From Pleurodeles waltl (lineage: Eukaryota; Chordata; Amphibia; Caudata; Salamandridae): 64,000 bases of DNA. The notes below the pieces were generated by a model that searched no databases, was not told where the DNA came from, and saw nothing but the letters and a program-made list of their open reading frames with translations. Location of the stretch: NCBI RefSeq assembly GCF_031143425.1, contig NC_090448.1:531792313-531856312 (forward strand). The letters are read 5' to 3'. Numbering within the stretch: position 1 is the stretch's first letter; each line of letters starts with the position of its first letter. The translations under genes and the position numbers were made by a program. Shown in pieces: positions 21,902-31,814 of the stretch.

Positions 21902-22454
21902 GGGGTGGTGTAGGTGATGTGTGGGGTGGAGTTTGGGGTGATAAGTGTGCTGATATGTAGTGGGGTGTTGTGTGAGGTGCGTGGAAGTTCTGTGGGTGAT
22001 GGTGTTGTGTGCCTGTGGATGCTGTTGTTCTTGCTGGTGCTGTCTCTCTCTGGCTTTCTTTCGTGATTTGTTGTCGTAAGGGTTTGTGGGTGATGTGGGT
22101 GTGTGTTTTATATTGTATTGGGTGTGTGGGAGTGGTGTGTGTATGTGTATCAGGTGTGTATATTTCGATTTGTCCAATGTGGCTGTGTTTTGATAATGTG
22201 TGTGTATTTTGAGCGCGGCGTTGTGTACCGCCAATGGAATACCGCGGTTGAAAGACCGCCGCATGGATTCGTATGTCGTGATAGTGTGGGCGTATTTCTG
22301 TTGCCGTGACGCTGAAGGTTTTGTTTTCGCCAGTTTATCACTGACCTTTGGTGTGGCGGACTTGTGTGGGTGTCTAGAATTTGGCAGATTCAGAACTGTG
22401 GGTCATAATTGCTGTGGCGGAATTCCGCCGCCGCGGCGGTGTGTTGGCGGTCTT
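21902..22454 (-). promoter_or_regulatory. M2 upstream region and Harbinger right subterminal region, copy 1
   Basis: G/T-rich sequence with an ATATTG segment near 22110 and dense GGCGG/CCGCC words near the end of the element. Promoter role is inferred from position next to the M2 start. Confidence 0.3.
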
Positions 22455-22501
22455 CTGCATGGCGGTAAGCGGCTTTTACCGCCAATGTTGTAATGTGGGC
22501 C
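22455..22501 (-). repeat. Harbinger right terminal inverted repeat, copy 1
   Basis: On the minus strand it starts GGCCCACATTACAACATTGGCGG, split here as GGCCCACATTACAAC then ATTGGCGG. It pairs with 544-590. Confidence 0.8.
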
Positions 22502-22504
22502 ATA

Positions 22505-23000
22505 TACTCTTGTTGCCATTTGTTTGCAGTTGCATACACCCATTCAGGACCTGTGTATCCTTGACTTGCTATTCTGTTTCTTTTCAACTTTCGATCACCA
22601 TTCAGCTCTCCTTCATTTAATTCTTCTTTTCTAGTAGTATCTATTTCTTCCTCTATCGTTGGTTCGACAATCACCTCTTTCCTTTTCTCCACTTGTGATT
22701 TCGGCCACTTATCTCCTTTCAATGAACCTTCTGTCAATATTCTCTTCAGGATTGAACTCAAACCCATTTCTTTCTCCATAGTGTTTTCTCTTGATGGACC
22801 TGCAACCGATTCAGGAGGCGTCGGACCACCTTGACTTTGATCCAGCTCAACTCCTTCCCCTTCTGGGTCTGGTAACTGCTCTGTTTGACTCTCGGGATCG
22901 TCTGCTTCTGGGAGTGCCCCCTCTGCATTAGGCTCACCTGCTGTTTTGGTTGAGATTGGTTCAGGAGTAATAGAATCGTTTTCAACGAGCTCAGGTTCAG
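22505..23000 (-). pseudogene. env: Retroviral env N-terminal region, upstream of the Harbinger insertion (copy 1)
   Basis: Minus-strand sequence downstream of integrase, open at 22390-22779 (running into Harbinger DNA) and at 22758-22985. The visible protein is highly charged (Lys/Glu-rich), consistent with a long cytoplasmic envelope leader. Its continuation is at 1-540, on the other side of the Harbinger. Identification rests on position between integrase and the hydrophobic leader segment. Confidence 0.5.
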
Positions 23001-23249
23001 CCTCAGTTCATCCCTGCTCCTTTTCTGGTACTGTAATTTGTCTCAAAGTTATTGGTACTCTCAACAACACTTCTTCATGATCCAGTGGACATGCCACTTT
23101 CTTCGTGTGACTTGCATGAATCCAGTTTGAGATCCCAGCACACTTCACAGCTGTCGTAGTCATTAGGACCACCTGGTACGATCCCTTCCAACGAGGCTCC
23201 TAACACGTCTTTCGCACATGCTTACGGACAATAACCCAGTCTCCGGCTC

Positions 23250-24113
23250 TTAGGTTGTGCCCTGGATCGTGGATTGTGGCAGTGTGGTGGCCTCCACCTG
23301 CTGAGAGATAGAGTGGACTACATCAGCCAGACCCTTGCAGTAATCCAACACCATATCATCTGTAATGTTGACAAGTGCATTTGCTGGAAGTGCTGGCAAC
23401 CTCATTGCCCTGCCCATGAGGATCCCATGGAGCAAAAATCCTATCTTCCTGTCAGGTGTTTTCCTCATTGACATCAACACCACAGGCAATGCATCAGGCC
23501 ATTTCAAATTCGTAGCTGCACACATCTTTGCAATTCGTGACTTCAAAGTATCATTCATCTGCTCCACTAGTCCTGATGCTTCAGGGCAGTAACTACAATG
23601 CAACTTTTGCTCGATGTTCAACGCTGCACACAGTAGTTCAATCACCTCATTATTGAAGTGACTTTCCCTATCTGATTCTAAAGAGATTGGAAATCCGAAG
23701 CGTGGTATCACTTCCCTAAGCAGCAGTTTCACTACTGTGAGACTATCATTTCTCTCTGTAGGGTACTCTTCAATCCAGTGACTAAAGATGCAACCAATCA
23801 CCAACACATATCTCAAGCCTCCACACGCAGGCATCTCAATCAAATCCAATTGCATTCTGCTGAATGGACCTCCTGCTCTTCCAATGTGGCTCAAATTAAC
23901 CACTGTCCCTTTTCCCGCATTTAATGGCTGACAAATGACACAGCAATGGTATACTGCTTCAGCTGCTTGTCTAAACTTGGGGTTAAACCAATCAATTTTG
24001 AATAGACGGACCATGGCATCCCTCCCAATGTGTGCTTGACCACGATAGTACCCCGCCATCTGGGACAACAGGCTATTTGGTAAAACCAATTGAACCTCCA
24101 CAGACACCCACAA
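23250..24113 (-). pseudogene. pol: Retroviral integrase, copy 1
   Basis: Integrase inserts viral DNA into the host genome. The 287-residue open frame has a partial zinc-binding N-terminal region (a CVIC pair is visible) and a core with the expected DDE residues: D in MQLDLIE, D in ESDRESHF and E in GLVEQMN. The C-terminal part includes a conserved ITDDMV segment seen in class I elements. The reading frame is separated from RNase H by a stop, so the polyprotein is broken. It is nearly identical to 40000-40863. Confidence 0.88.
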
Positions 24114-24141
24114 TTCATCTTGTCTTTAAACACATTTCATT

Positions 24142-24792
24142 TTACTCCAGGAACGTTTCTCCTCTTTGTCGACGTTGCCCTGTAAAGAAGGTGTCAATCA
24201 CTTTGAATGCAAAACTCGTACATATTGTGTCTTCTTCAGGTAACAATTCCCACTTGTCTTTAAATGATATACAGTTCAATGTGCAAAACCTTGCGACTTG
24301 AACAGCATATCCATTCCCCAAGAACACGTAGTCCTGCGACTTTAGATGTGCACTGCATTTTACCACAGCAATTTCTTCAGGCAGTTGAATTGCATATAAC
24401 AACTCCTTTATTCTCTCACCATTTATTACTAGTGATCCAGTAGAGGTTAGAAAACCTCTCTGCGACCACAATTGAACAAAATCATGAACTATTCCGAATC
24501 CATGCTGACTACCCGTATAGATAGTGACTCTCAATCGAGCATAAACATGGCACACTCTAGTAAGAGCGACCAATTCCGCTACCTGAGCAGAATACACTCC
24601 TCTAAGCCAGGAAGCTTTGAAGGTACCTGTAATTGTGCACACAGCATCTCGTGCTCTCAGTGTCCCTGTGTTGTCCCTCAGAAAAGAGCCATCAACAAAA
24701 ACAATTTGGTCATTTTCTTCCAATCGGGTATCTCTAATGTCAGGTCTCGGTTTTGTGCGCAACTCAGTTACTTTGAGACAATCATGTTCCAC
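24142..24792 (-). pseudogene. pol: Retroviral RNase H with a lost catalytic residue, copy 1
   Basis: A 216-residue open frame. The first catalytic Asp (VFVDGS) and the Glu (VAELVAL) are present. The third acidic position, normally Asp in a TDS motif, is Gly (TGS), and the fourth is Val here but Asp in copy 2. The domain order RT, RNase H, integrase on the minus strand matches retroviral pol. Confidence 0.85.
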
Positions 24793-24801
24793 ATCTTCCT
24801 C

Positions 24802-26199
24802 TCATTCAATTTCAGTAGTATCACTTGGAAGTAAAGTTGCCGGGTTCAGCACTGTACATCTTTTCAGTGTCACGTTTGGTGCACCCAAAATACTTGTCTC
24901 ATACCTAGTTAACCTACCACCAGTCAAGTACTTGGTTTTCGTCCTTGTCAGTAAAATCTCAATTGAGTGTGGGGCCATTACAGTCAGGGGATATCCCATC
25001 ACCACACCTTCACACTGTGAAAGACTCTGACCAACTGCTGCAACTGAACGCAGACAACCTGGTAAGGCTGCTGCAACTGGGTCCAAGGTAGCTGAAAAAT
25101 ATCCCCCTGGGCGATGAGCACCTCCATGGACCTGAGTCAAGACAGAAAATGAACATGCATCACACTCATGACAAAACAATGTGAAAGGCTTCGTGTAGTC
25201 AGGCATACCCAATGCTGGAGCTCTGCACAAACTCTCTCTCAACTCAGTGTATGCTCTAACTTCATCCTGGTCTAGCACTATGGGACCTGTGACATCCTTA
25301 TGAGTCAACTTCTGCAATGGTTTTGAAATCTCTGAAAAATTTGTGATCCATTGGTGACAATAGCCCACCATTCCCAAAAACATCCTAACTTCTCTCTGTG
25401 TAGTCGGGGGACTTATCTGCAGTATCATTGTCATCCTCTCTCTGGATATTTTCCTCGACACTTTCTCAATTTGGTGACCCAAATACTTCACTACCTTCTG
25501 ACAATACTGCAATTTCAGGGGAGACACTTTCTGACCATACTTTCCCAAATGGTTCAACAGGGCAATCAAGTCATGCTTACACTCGTCCCTTGTCCTGGAT
25601 GCAATCAATAAGTCATCAATGTGCTGTACCAAGGTCGACTGAAAAGGTAACTCTAATGACTCCAAATTCTTTTTCAAGATCTGGTTAAACAAGGAAGGTG
25701 ACTCCGTGTACCCTTGAGGAAGTCGACACCAGCAGTAGACTTGATTCAGGAATTTGAAACAAAAGAGAAATTGACTATCCTCGTGAAGAGGCACAGAAAA
25801 GAACGCTTAGGGCAAATCAATGACCGTAAACCATTCTGCATCACATGGAATCTGGAACATTATCACGGCTGGATTGGGCACTACGGGACAACACTTGACC
25901 ACGATCTCATTTATTTTTCTCAAATCCTGAACGATTCAAACTTTCCCACATGGCTTCTTCAAACCCATTATCGGAGAATTACATGGGCTGCTCAACACCT
26001 CCTTTAAAACTACCTGCTTTACAAAATCTGCAATTATCCAAGTCACTTTCATCAGGACATCTTGTGTCATGTTATACTGTGGAAGATGCGGGAAGACTGC
26101 ATTCTGCTTTAAAGTAAACTTAATCGCCTCCACTCCCTTGATCAAACCCACTTCTTTTCCTGTCAAATCCCACACGTTCTCCTGTACTGTTCCCTGCAA
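24802..26199 (-). pseudogene. pol: Retroviral reverse transcriptase, copy 1 (broken)
   Basis: N-terminal fingers lie at 25936-26199 and palm/thumb/connection at 24802-25794. The palm has LPQG and a HIDD box in place of the usual YVDD, with both Asp residues kept. A stop near 25808 and a frame change separate the two parts, so no full-length enzyme can be made. The similarity is to gamma/epsilon-type enzymes. No gag or protease precedes it. Confidence 0.88.
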
Positions 26200-26706
26200 A
26201 TCAGAACACTCTGGAGTCTTAGACCACGCAGGGCCCGTACATCAACAACCACTTGGACAATTTTTTAGCACAAAGCCCCACACACATGTGAAGTTCAACG
26301 ACTTCCCTACTTTCATACTGCGGAGTAGGCACACTCCTACTAAAACTTAATTCTGAGTACGCAAACTCCCTAAATTGTCACATATGTCTCAATTCACCTT
26401 TGATTTGCATAAGCTGTGCAAGTGCAACTTATCTCTCTCACTCTATCCCTAGGACGCCAGGAACGTACCCAACACCACTAGCAGGATCCAGGATCTGGGA
26501 AAGTCATTTCTGGGCGTAAGGGAACATCATTTTCTCTACAAATGTCATCTTTGAAAAACAACATCCAAATCTCAATAATAGTGAACTCTCAAACGTATCA
26601 ATCTATAAACTATTACCATAACTAGGAGCACCTGTCTAGTCTCTTATCAACACTGTTAGCACCTGTCACTCCGTTTTGGACACCTATGGCAAGCTCCCAA
26701 AGAGAC
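26200..26706 (-). other. Retroviral leader with gag and protease missing, copy 1
   Basis: Only about 500 bp separates the primer binding site from reverse transcriptase. No gag matrix, capsid, nucleocapsid or protease sequence is visible, so roughly 2 kb or more has been deleted. Copy 2 has the same structure. Confidence 0.7.
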
Positions 26707-26726
26707 AAACCATCAGTCTGCTACCA
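26707..26726 (-). other. Primer binding site, apparent initiator tRNA-Met, copy 1
   Basis: On the minus strand it reads TGGTAGCAGACTGATGGTTT, which differs from the complement of the vertebrate initiator tRNA-Met 3' end only by CT in place of G. Four bases (GTTA) separate it from the LTR end. Confidence 0.7.
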
Positions 26727-26945
26727 TAACTGCTAGCGTGTCGGTCCTTGATAAGTAAACTTACAAGGGGACGCGTATAGGTCGATGAAACTTTTGGCTC
26801 GTTTAAGATGTTCTAACCATAGCTCCAGAACAGACACAACAATCAAATTTCATTTGTCAAATCAATAATCAATAGAGTCAGTAATTATCACACACCATGA
26901 CCTTTCAGCCATGAATAACCACACATTTAATAAAAGTTTAGTAAG

Positions 26946-26951
26946 TTTATT
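26946..26951 (-). terminator. LTR-c poly(A) signal
   Basis: AATAAA on the minus strand, about 225 bp downstream of the expected start site. Confidence 0.55.
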
Positions 26952-27197
26952 TCCCTTAGATTAACATTGCTAAAGTCATGTAGATTAATCTCAACATCAT
27001 ATGAAACGCACATAAGAACAATACTGGTTGACCAGAGCGGCGGAAGAAACACAATCTAATCAAAGCTTGAATACAACACATTCTAAGGCAATGGTGCAAA
27101 TCAACAGCAAAGTCAGCTGCAATAGAGATATATGATACATAGAATTCAGCAAGATAGTTCGTCAAACATTTGTCCCTGCAATTCATCAGTCGTCATG

Positions 27198-27203
27198 TTT
27201 ATA
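27198..27203 (-). promoter_or_regulatory. LTR-c TATA box
   Basis: GGCTATAAAC on the minus strand. LTR-b keeps it; LTR-a has GGCTATCCAC at the same place. Confidence 0.55.
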
Positions 27204-28261
27204 GCCTCAACTAACCCAGATTAGCATCAGCATATGTGGATTCATGCAAACAATTTAGAACACAAATTTAGGAAAACATCTAGCTAAGAAACTATCAAGA
27301 CAGAGCAGTTTCTACCTAGAAAGAAAAGGCATAAAAATGCATTACAGTCATATTGTCATATCGACTTATCCACTGTATGGGTCAGCAAGCAGAATCAGTC
27401 TTCGTCCTCAGGTCATCAATTGATCAGCAGCACATCAGGCTCTCAGTCAGAGAGTATGAGCTCAATGGGAGAATCTCGAGTCTCTTCTCCTTCTCAATAT
27501 TGCATCTCAAAACGGGGTAAGGTCTGCCTAAAATCTGAATAATTCTCCACTCGCGTTTTGTTATATCAAAGTCACCTAAACTATCCCCTCATTTCCTATT
27601 GGTCAATTAATCGTACGGTTATACACTACCCAATAATATTTCTATACAAAATCTATGAATTCTAATATTTCACTCTTCACACAAAGTTGATTGGTCCACT
27701 TTACGATGTCCTCAACATCCGCCTCATCAGGTAACAAACTTTTGCATCTTCATCTCCAGTCAGTGTCTTCATTGTTCACGTCCTGGGAAAGTACATCTCA
27801 CACACATTACACATCGCTTGTTACAATTTTAAGGACATTTTCTCCTGTTAGTTGGTTCTCATGGAAAGCTTCTGCTAAGCATTTTTAATAATACAATGAA
27901 CATTACATAGTTAGTTTACTCTGGCAGCATTTTCTGTTAACCGCTAAGAAATACAGCATCTGCATGAGGGCTGGCTACCAGGCCAAGACACTCGATAAGT
28001 TAAGGCCTACAATTAAGAAGTAGGAACATACTTCATAACCCTTAATATGAGATATTACTACATTAATCTAATACATTTTCAATATTCCATTAGTATTAAT
28101 CATCAATTAGTACATTTCGTGAGCACTGGTGGCCATTCTCTGAGGTCACATTTTTAAACGTGTGCATTATTTTTTCTACGTTATTAATTTTCAACATAAT
28201 TCATTATTCAAAATACATAAACATTCATTAATAATTTCTATTTAAGACACCTGCTTCAGCA

Positions 28262-28275
28262 GTCACTCCTCTGAT
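28262..28275 (-). other. Polypurine tract, copy 1
   Basis: Minus-strand ATCAGAGGAGTGAC immediately before the LTR start TGCTG. Copy 2 has the purer ATCAGAGGAGGGAC. Confidence 0.6.
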
Positions 28276-28401
28276 GAATAAATGTGTCATCACACTAATT
28301 ACCACCCACAACTTTATAATTGTATTTCTTCAAAATGTTGTCTTCTCTTTGAATGTTCCCTGTAAATTCTTTCCATTTTCTTTTCTTCCCTCTGATTCTT
28401 C
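28276..28401 (-). other. env end to polypurine tract
   Basis: Short non-coding remainder between the last env frame and the LTR. Confidence 0.4.
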
Positions 28402-29112
28402 TTAGACCTCTTCAATTTTATTCTTTTTCATAATTTTCACAATCCCCATATTCCTAATAAACAACCCACGACAATTAATATTCCCTGTAAAAAATTTCAA
28501 TAATACCCCATTCCAAATACTACTAAGCCAATTTCCCACTGAAGCAAACCCCTTGCCTACCTTTTCCCAAACACCTGATTCTTTCAATTCCTTTAAATCA
28601 TTACTTGCAGTAGTCAGAATAGTAAGTAAGTTTCTTATCTCTTTACTATTGTTAGGAATGTACGAGCAACAATGCCTAGAGTTAATCATTTTACAGACTA
28701 CGCCATCCTTCACTAAAAGAATGTCTAAAGCAAGACGATTTTGAAGAGTCATAGCTCTACCTGCAGATAATTCAGTATCTATCAGGAGTATAGCCCCTGA
28801 AAAATTTGTTAGCCTGTTATCCACAATAGTAGACAACTTTCGAATCCTGATTGAATTCAGGGTGACTCCCACTGAAGGAATCACTGCACCAAATATATCT
28901 CCCACTATCGCAGAAGAGGACTCCCTCCTCTGTCTCTTGTGATGTAATTCAGTCATTTTCAGAAACTTCTTCAAATCCTCAATCTGGTAAATCTTTGGAA
29001 AAACTATCCCCAAATAACATGTCCCATACCATCCTCTTGGAAGACGGTAATATGCATTAAGTCCACAAATATAATACATCCCCGGAATCGCAGGATCTTG
29101 CACATTCAACAT
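28402..29112 (-). pseudogene. env: Retroviral env transmembrane subunit region, copy 1
   Basis: A 236-residue open frame covering the end of the surface subunit, a furin-type basic site (KRQRR), a hydrophobic fusion-peptide-like stretch, a helical region and the LQNRLALD segment followed by a Cys...CysCys motif typical of class I envelopes. The C-terminal part lacks a convincing membrane anchor, suggesting an old frame disruption. It is separated from the upstream surface part by a stop. Confidence 0.85.
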
Positions 29113-29127
29113 AAATGTCCATTTACT

Positions 29128-29679
29128 CTAAAACAAAAACACATGCCTATGTTCACTCGTACCCACAAATAAAGTGTCAGTGCGTGACTTTGGCCAATAT
29201 ATACAAAGCTTCCCTACGTGTAATGCATCTAAAGCTAATTTCCTTTGCGTTTTAATTGCACTGTAAGCATAATCATTCTTGTAAGTCCTTTTCTTTAAGC
29301 CTTTTTCTAATTTCTCCTTCAGCGCCTTTCTTCTGTCGGCAGTATGATCTAAGAAGCTCTTTTCTAAAGGTGTAAGCAAGCACGTTAGGTTGTTCTTGTG
29401 CGCATATGCTGTACCAAACATCAATGTAGGTTCAAAGAATTCTCTGACTAATACTATGTCATTATCCTTAGCTACTCTACTCAAATAGCTAATAATAGGA
29501 ACACACGAAAACACGAGGTCATGATTAGAGTAGAAGTACTGAATACACACCTGGTTATAAAACCTTGTTAGTAACAGACTACAACTTATCCCGTAGGTTA
29601 CTGGAAGACTATGATAGGTGACTCCTTCCTCGACTGATGAAGGAATCTGCGTACACACAAGACCATCCTTCGCATCCAT
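29128..29679 (-). pseudogene. env: Retroviral env surface subunit region, copy 1
   Basis: A 183-residue open frame between the leader and the transmembrane region. It has no clear motif of its own; it is assigned by position. It includes a basic LKEKLEKGLKKR stretch. Stops on both sides show that env is not expressible as one protein. Confidence 0.65.
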
Positions 29680-29723
29680 CGTCTCAACATACTCAACAAG
29701 CGATAGAAAACATTAGAGGAAAG

Positions 29724-30266
29724 TTATCTTTGCGCATTAGTATAATCATGCAAATACTTCTCATCTAACTTAAATCTCTCTAATGACGTTAGTGCAGTAG
29801 TCTCATAAGTAGAAGTATGGTTGGCTCCTTTTGCATCAAGAACAGACATTCCCACAATCAATACTATAAACAAAATCCCACACATAATTGCCAAACCAAT
29901 GCTCATATCTTTACAGTGCCTAGGATCCCTAACCTGTTTATCAAAATCAGCCAGGATCTGTAAAGAATCAGAAAGCAGACGTAACTTAGAAAAACTTGCA
30001 GCAAAAATCAAAAATAGACAACTTTTCTTTCACCAGTTCAGTTTCACTTCCAGGAACCCTTGTTCCGTGTCAAAAATCAGTTAGCAGCTTGTCAAATCAG
30101 GTTTCAAAAGCCAAATCAGGTTATCAATGTCTTTTCCAGTTACTTTCGACAGTCTATTTCTCAAAAATATTTCTCTCAGATTGTTTCAACAGTTCAGTTC
30201 CTCAATCCTCTTCACATTACCTTAAAATATTGACTTGGGACTTCCCTATTAAAAAAACAAAAAGAC
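29724..30266 (-). pseudogene. env: Retroviral env leader, upstream part cut by the Harbinger (copy 2 side)
   Basis: Open at 29724-30011 (95 residues) with a hydrophobic helix likely to be the signal or leader membrane segment, followed by an N-glycosylation motif (NHT). Upstream to 30266 there are stops. The Harbinger TSD starts at 30267, and the leader's N-terminal half is at 39255-39750. Confidence 0.65.
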
Positions 30267-30269
30267 ATA

Positions 30270-30316
30270 GGTGGTCATTACAACCCTGGCGGACGGTGAT
30301 AAAGCGGCGGTAAGAC
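30270..30316 (+). repeat. Harbinger left terminal inverted repeat, copy 2
   Basis: Same sequence as 544-590. Confidence 0.8.
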
Positions 30317-31123
30317 CGCCAACAGGCCGGCGGAAAAAAATTGCTATTACGACCGTGGCGGAAACCACCAACAAAGACAGCCACTTTAACACTCCGACCG
30401 CCACGGCGGTACAAACAAACAGCTTGGCGGTCACCGCCAACAGAAAGGCGGAGGACCATGTAACTCCCACACTATTTTGACGGGCCAATCCGCCACCTTT
30501 CCGGGGCGGATTCACCGCGGATAAAAACACAGCGGAAACAGGAATACCGAAGGAAAAACGCTCACCTCTACACACCCCGCGAGGAACGAGGACGCCATGG
30601 ATCCGGAACTCCAAATTCTACCTGCAATAGTCTTCCTGCTCCTCTACCAGGAGCATGGACACCGGCGGCGAAGACCACGGTGAGTACTGCACCTACGACA
30701 CAGGGGGGAGGGAAAAAACAGGGACATACACACGCAACACCCCCACCCTCACCCACTACAACACACACACTAATGCATATCAATACATCACAGCTACACC
30801 CCTCAAGCCCCCCGGAAGAATACAAAGACAATAGAAAATGAGTGTAACCATTGTAATATATTAAAAGCAAGTAGGCAGAAATATATTTATACACCATGTA
30901 CAAAATATATGCCAACCATAGTAGTCCAGGTAGTGCTCTAATAAAGTCCGTGGAACACTGGGACCACACGGTATGGGCGAGGCCCACACAAGATCCCCGA
31001 CCATGATGGAGAAAACACTGCAGGGGCATCAGAGAGCAACTAAACAGGCACCTCAGGGGGAGGGAAAGGGGGGCACCTCAGCCGCTTGAGTGCACAACGC
31101 CAATTCCACGAGGGGGCCACATG

Positions 31124-31443
31124 CCCACTGTTCCATCCTGGGGAGTGCAAAGCCACAGTCTCTCAAGTCTCTACAGGGGGTGGATTGCCCACTGTTCAAT
31201 CCTGGAGAGTGCAAAGCCACAGTCTCACAAGTCTCTACAGTGGGTGGTTTGCCCACTGTTCAATCCTGGGGAGTGCAAAGCCACAGTCTCTCAAGTCTCT
31301 ACCGTGGGTGGTTTGCCCACTGTTCAACCCTGGGGAGTGCAAAGCCACAGTCTCACAAGTCTCTACAGTGGGTGGTTTGCCCACTGTTCAATCCTGGGGA
31401 GTGCAAAGCCACAGTCTCTCAAGTGGATGACAGTCTCCACTGG
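31124..31443. repeat. 64-bp minisatellite, copy 2
   Basis: Five units, as at 1399-1718. Confidence 0.88.
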
Positions 31444-31760
31444 TTCTGGAGGGGGCATGGTGCCCAGAGTGCTTCATCCTGCTAAGGACAGAGGTAGTGG
31501 ATGCCTTTCTCCACTGGTTCTGAAGGGGACATGGTGCCCAGAGTGCTTCATCCTGCTAAGGACAGAAGTAGTGGATGCCTTTCTCCACTGGTTCTGGAGG
31601 GGGCATGGTGCCCAGAGTGCTTCATCCTGCTAAGGACTGAGGTAGTGGATGCCTTTCTCCACTGGTTCTGGCGGGGGCATGGTGCCCAGAGTGCTTCATC
31701 CTGCTAAGGACTGAGGTAGTGGATGCCTTTCTCCACTGGTTCTGTAGGGGGCTTTGTGCC
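31425..31760. repeat. 74-bp minisatellite, copy 2
   Basis: Same units as at 1700-2035; GTAGTGGATG-type starts recur every 74 bp from 31494. Confidence 0.88.
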
Positions 31761-31814
31761 CAGAGTGCATCATTCACCCTGTGATGGACTCAGCTGTGTC
31801 AGTGCCCTTGCGGC

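Larger units (their letters stand above)
544..22501 (+). mobile_element. Harbinger (PIF/Harbinger) DNA transposon, copy 1, with nested piggyBac
   Basis: Both ends carry imperfect inverted repeats with the shared core CATTACAAC followed after three bases by TGGCGG, continuing into GGCGG/CCGCC-rich subterminal sequence. A likely 3-bp target duplication ATA lies at 541-543 and 22502-22504. Inside are a HARBI1-like transposase on the plus strand and two Myb/SANT-like genes on the minus strand. That fits PIF/Harbinger elements, which pair a DDE transposase with a Myb-like partner. The length is 21,958 bp, of which 12,921 bp is a later piggyBac insertion; without it the element matches copy 2 (8,982 bp). 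It interrupts the env leader of a minus-strand endogenous retrovirus. Confidence 0.88.
26731..28261 (-). repeat. Retroviral LTR-c (internal, shared), 1531 bp
   Basis: Minus-strand LTR starting TGCTGAAGCAGG and ending in TAGCA, giving a TGCT...AGCA inverted terminus. The outer end is fixed by where homology with LTR-a stops (28261 = 50181). The inner end is fixed by the primer site. It carries a TATAAA box (27198-27203) and an AATAAA (26946-26951) in the expected order. Env lies upstream and pol downstream, so it is both a 3' and a 5' LTR. It differs from LTR-b by about 1-2 percent and from LTR-a by about 7 percent. Confidence 0.85.

Noticed and set aside
23250..30011. Env and pol in the wrong order within one rearranged provirus
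   Set aside because: The order is explained by two adjacent proviruses sharing LTR-c, confirmed by the same layout around LTR-b and by the primer site and polypurine tract on the proper sides of each LTR.
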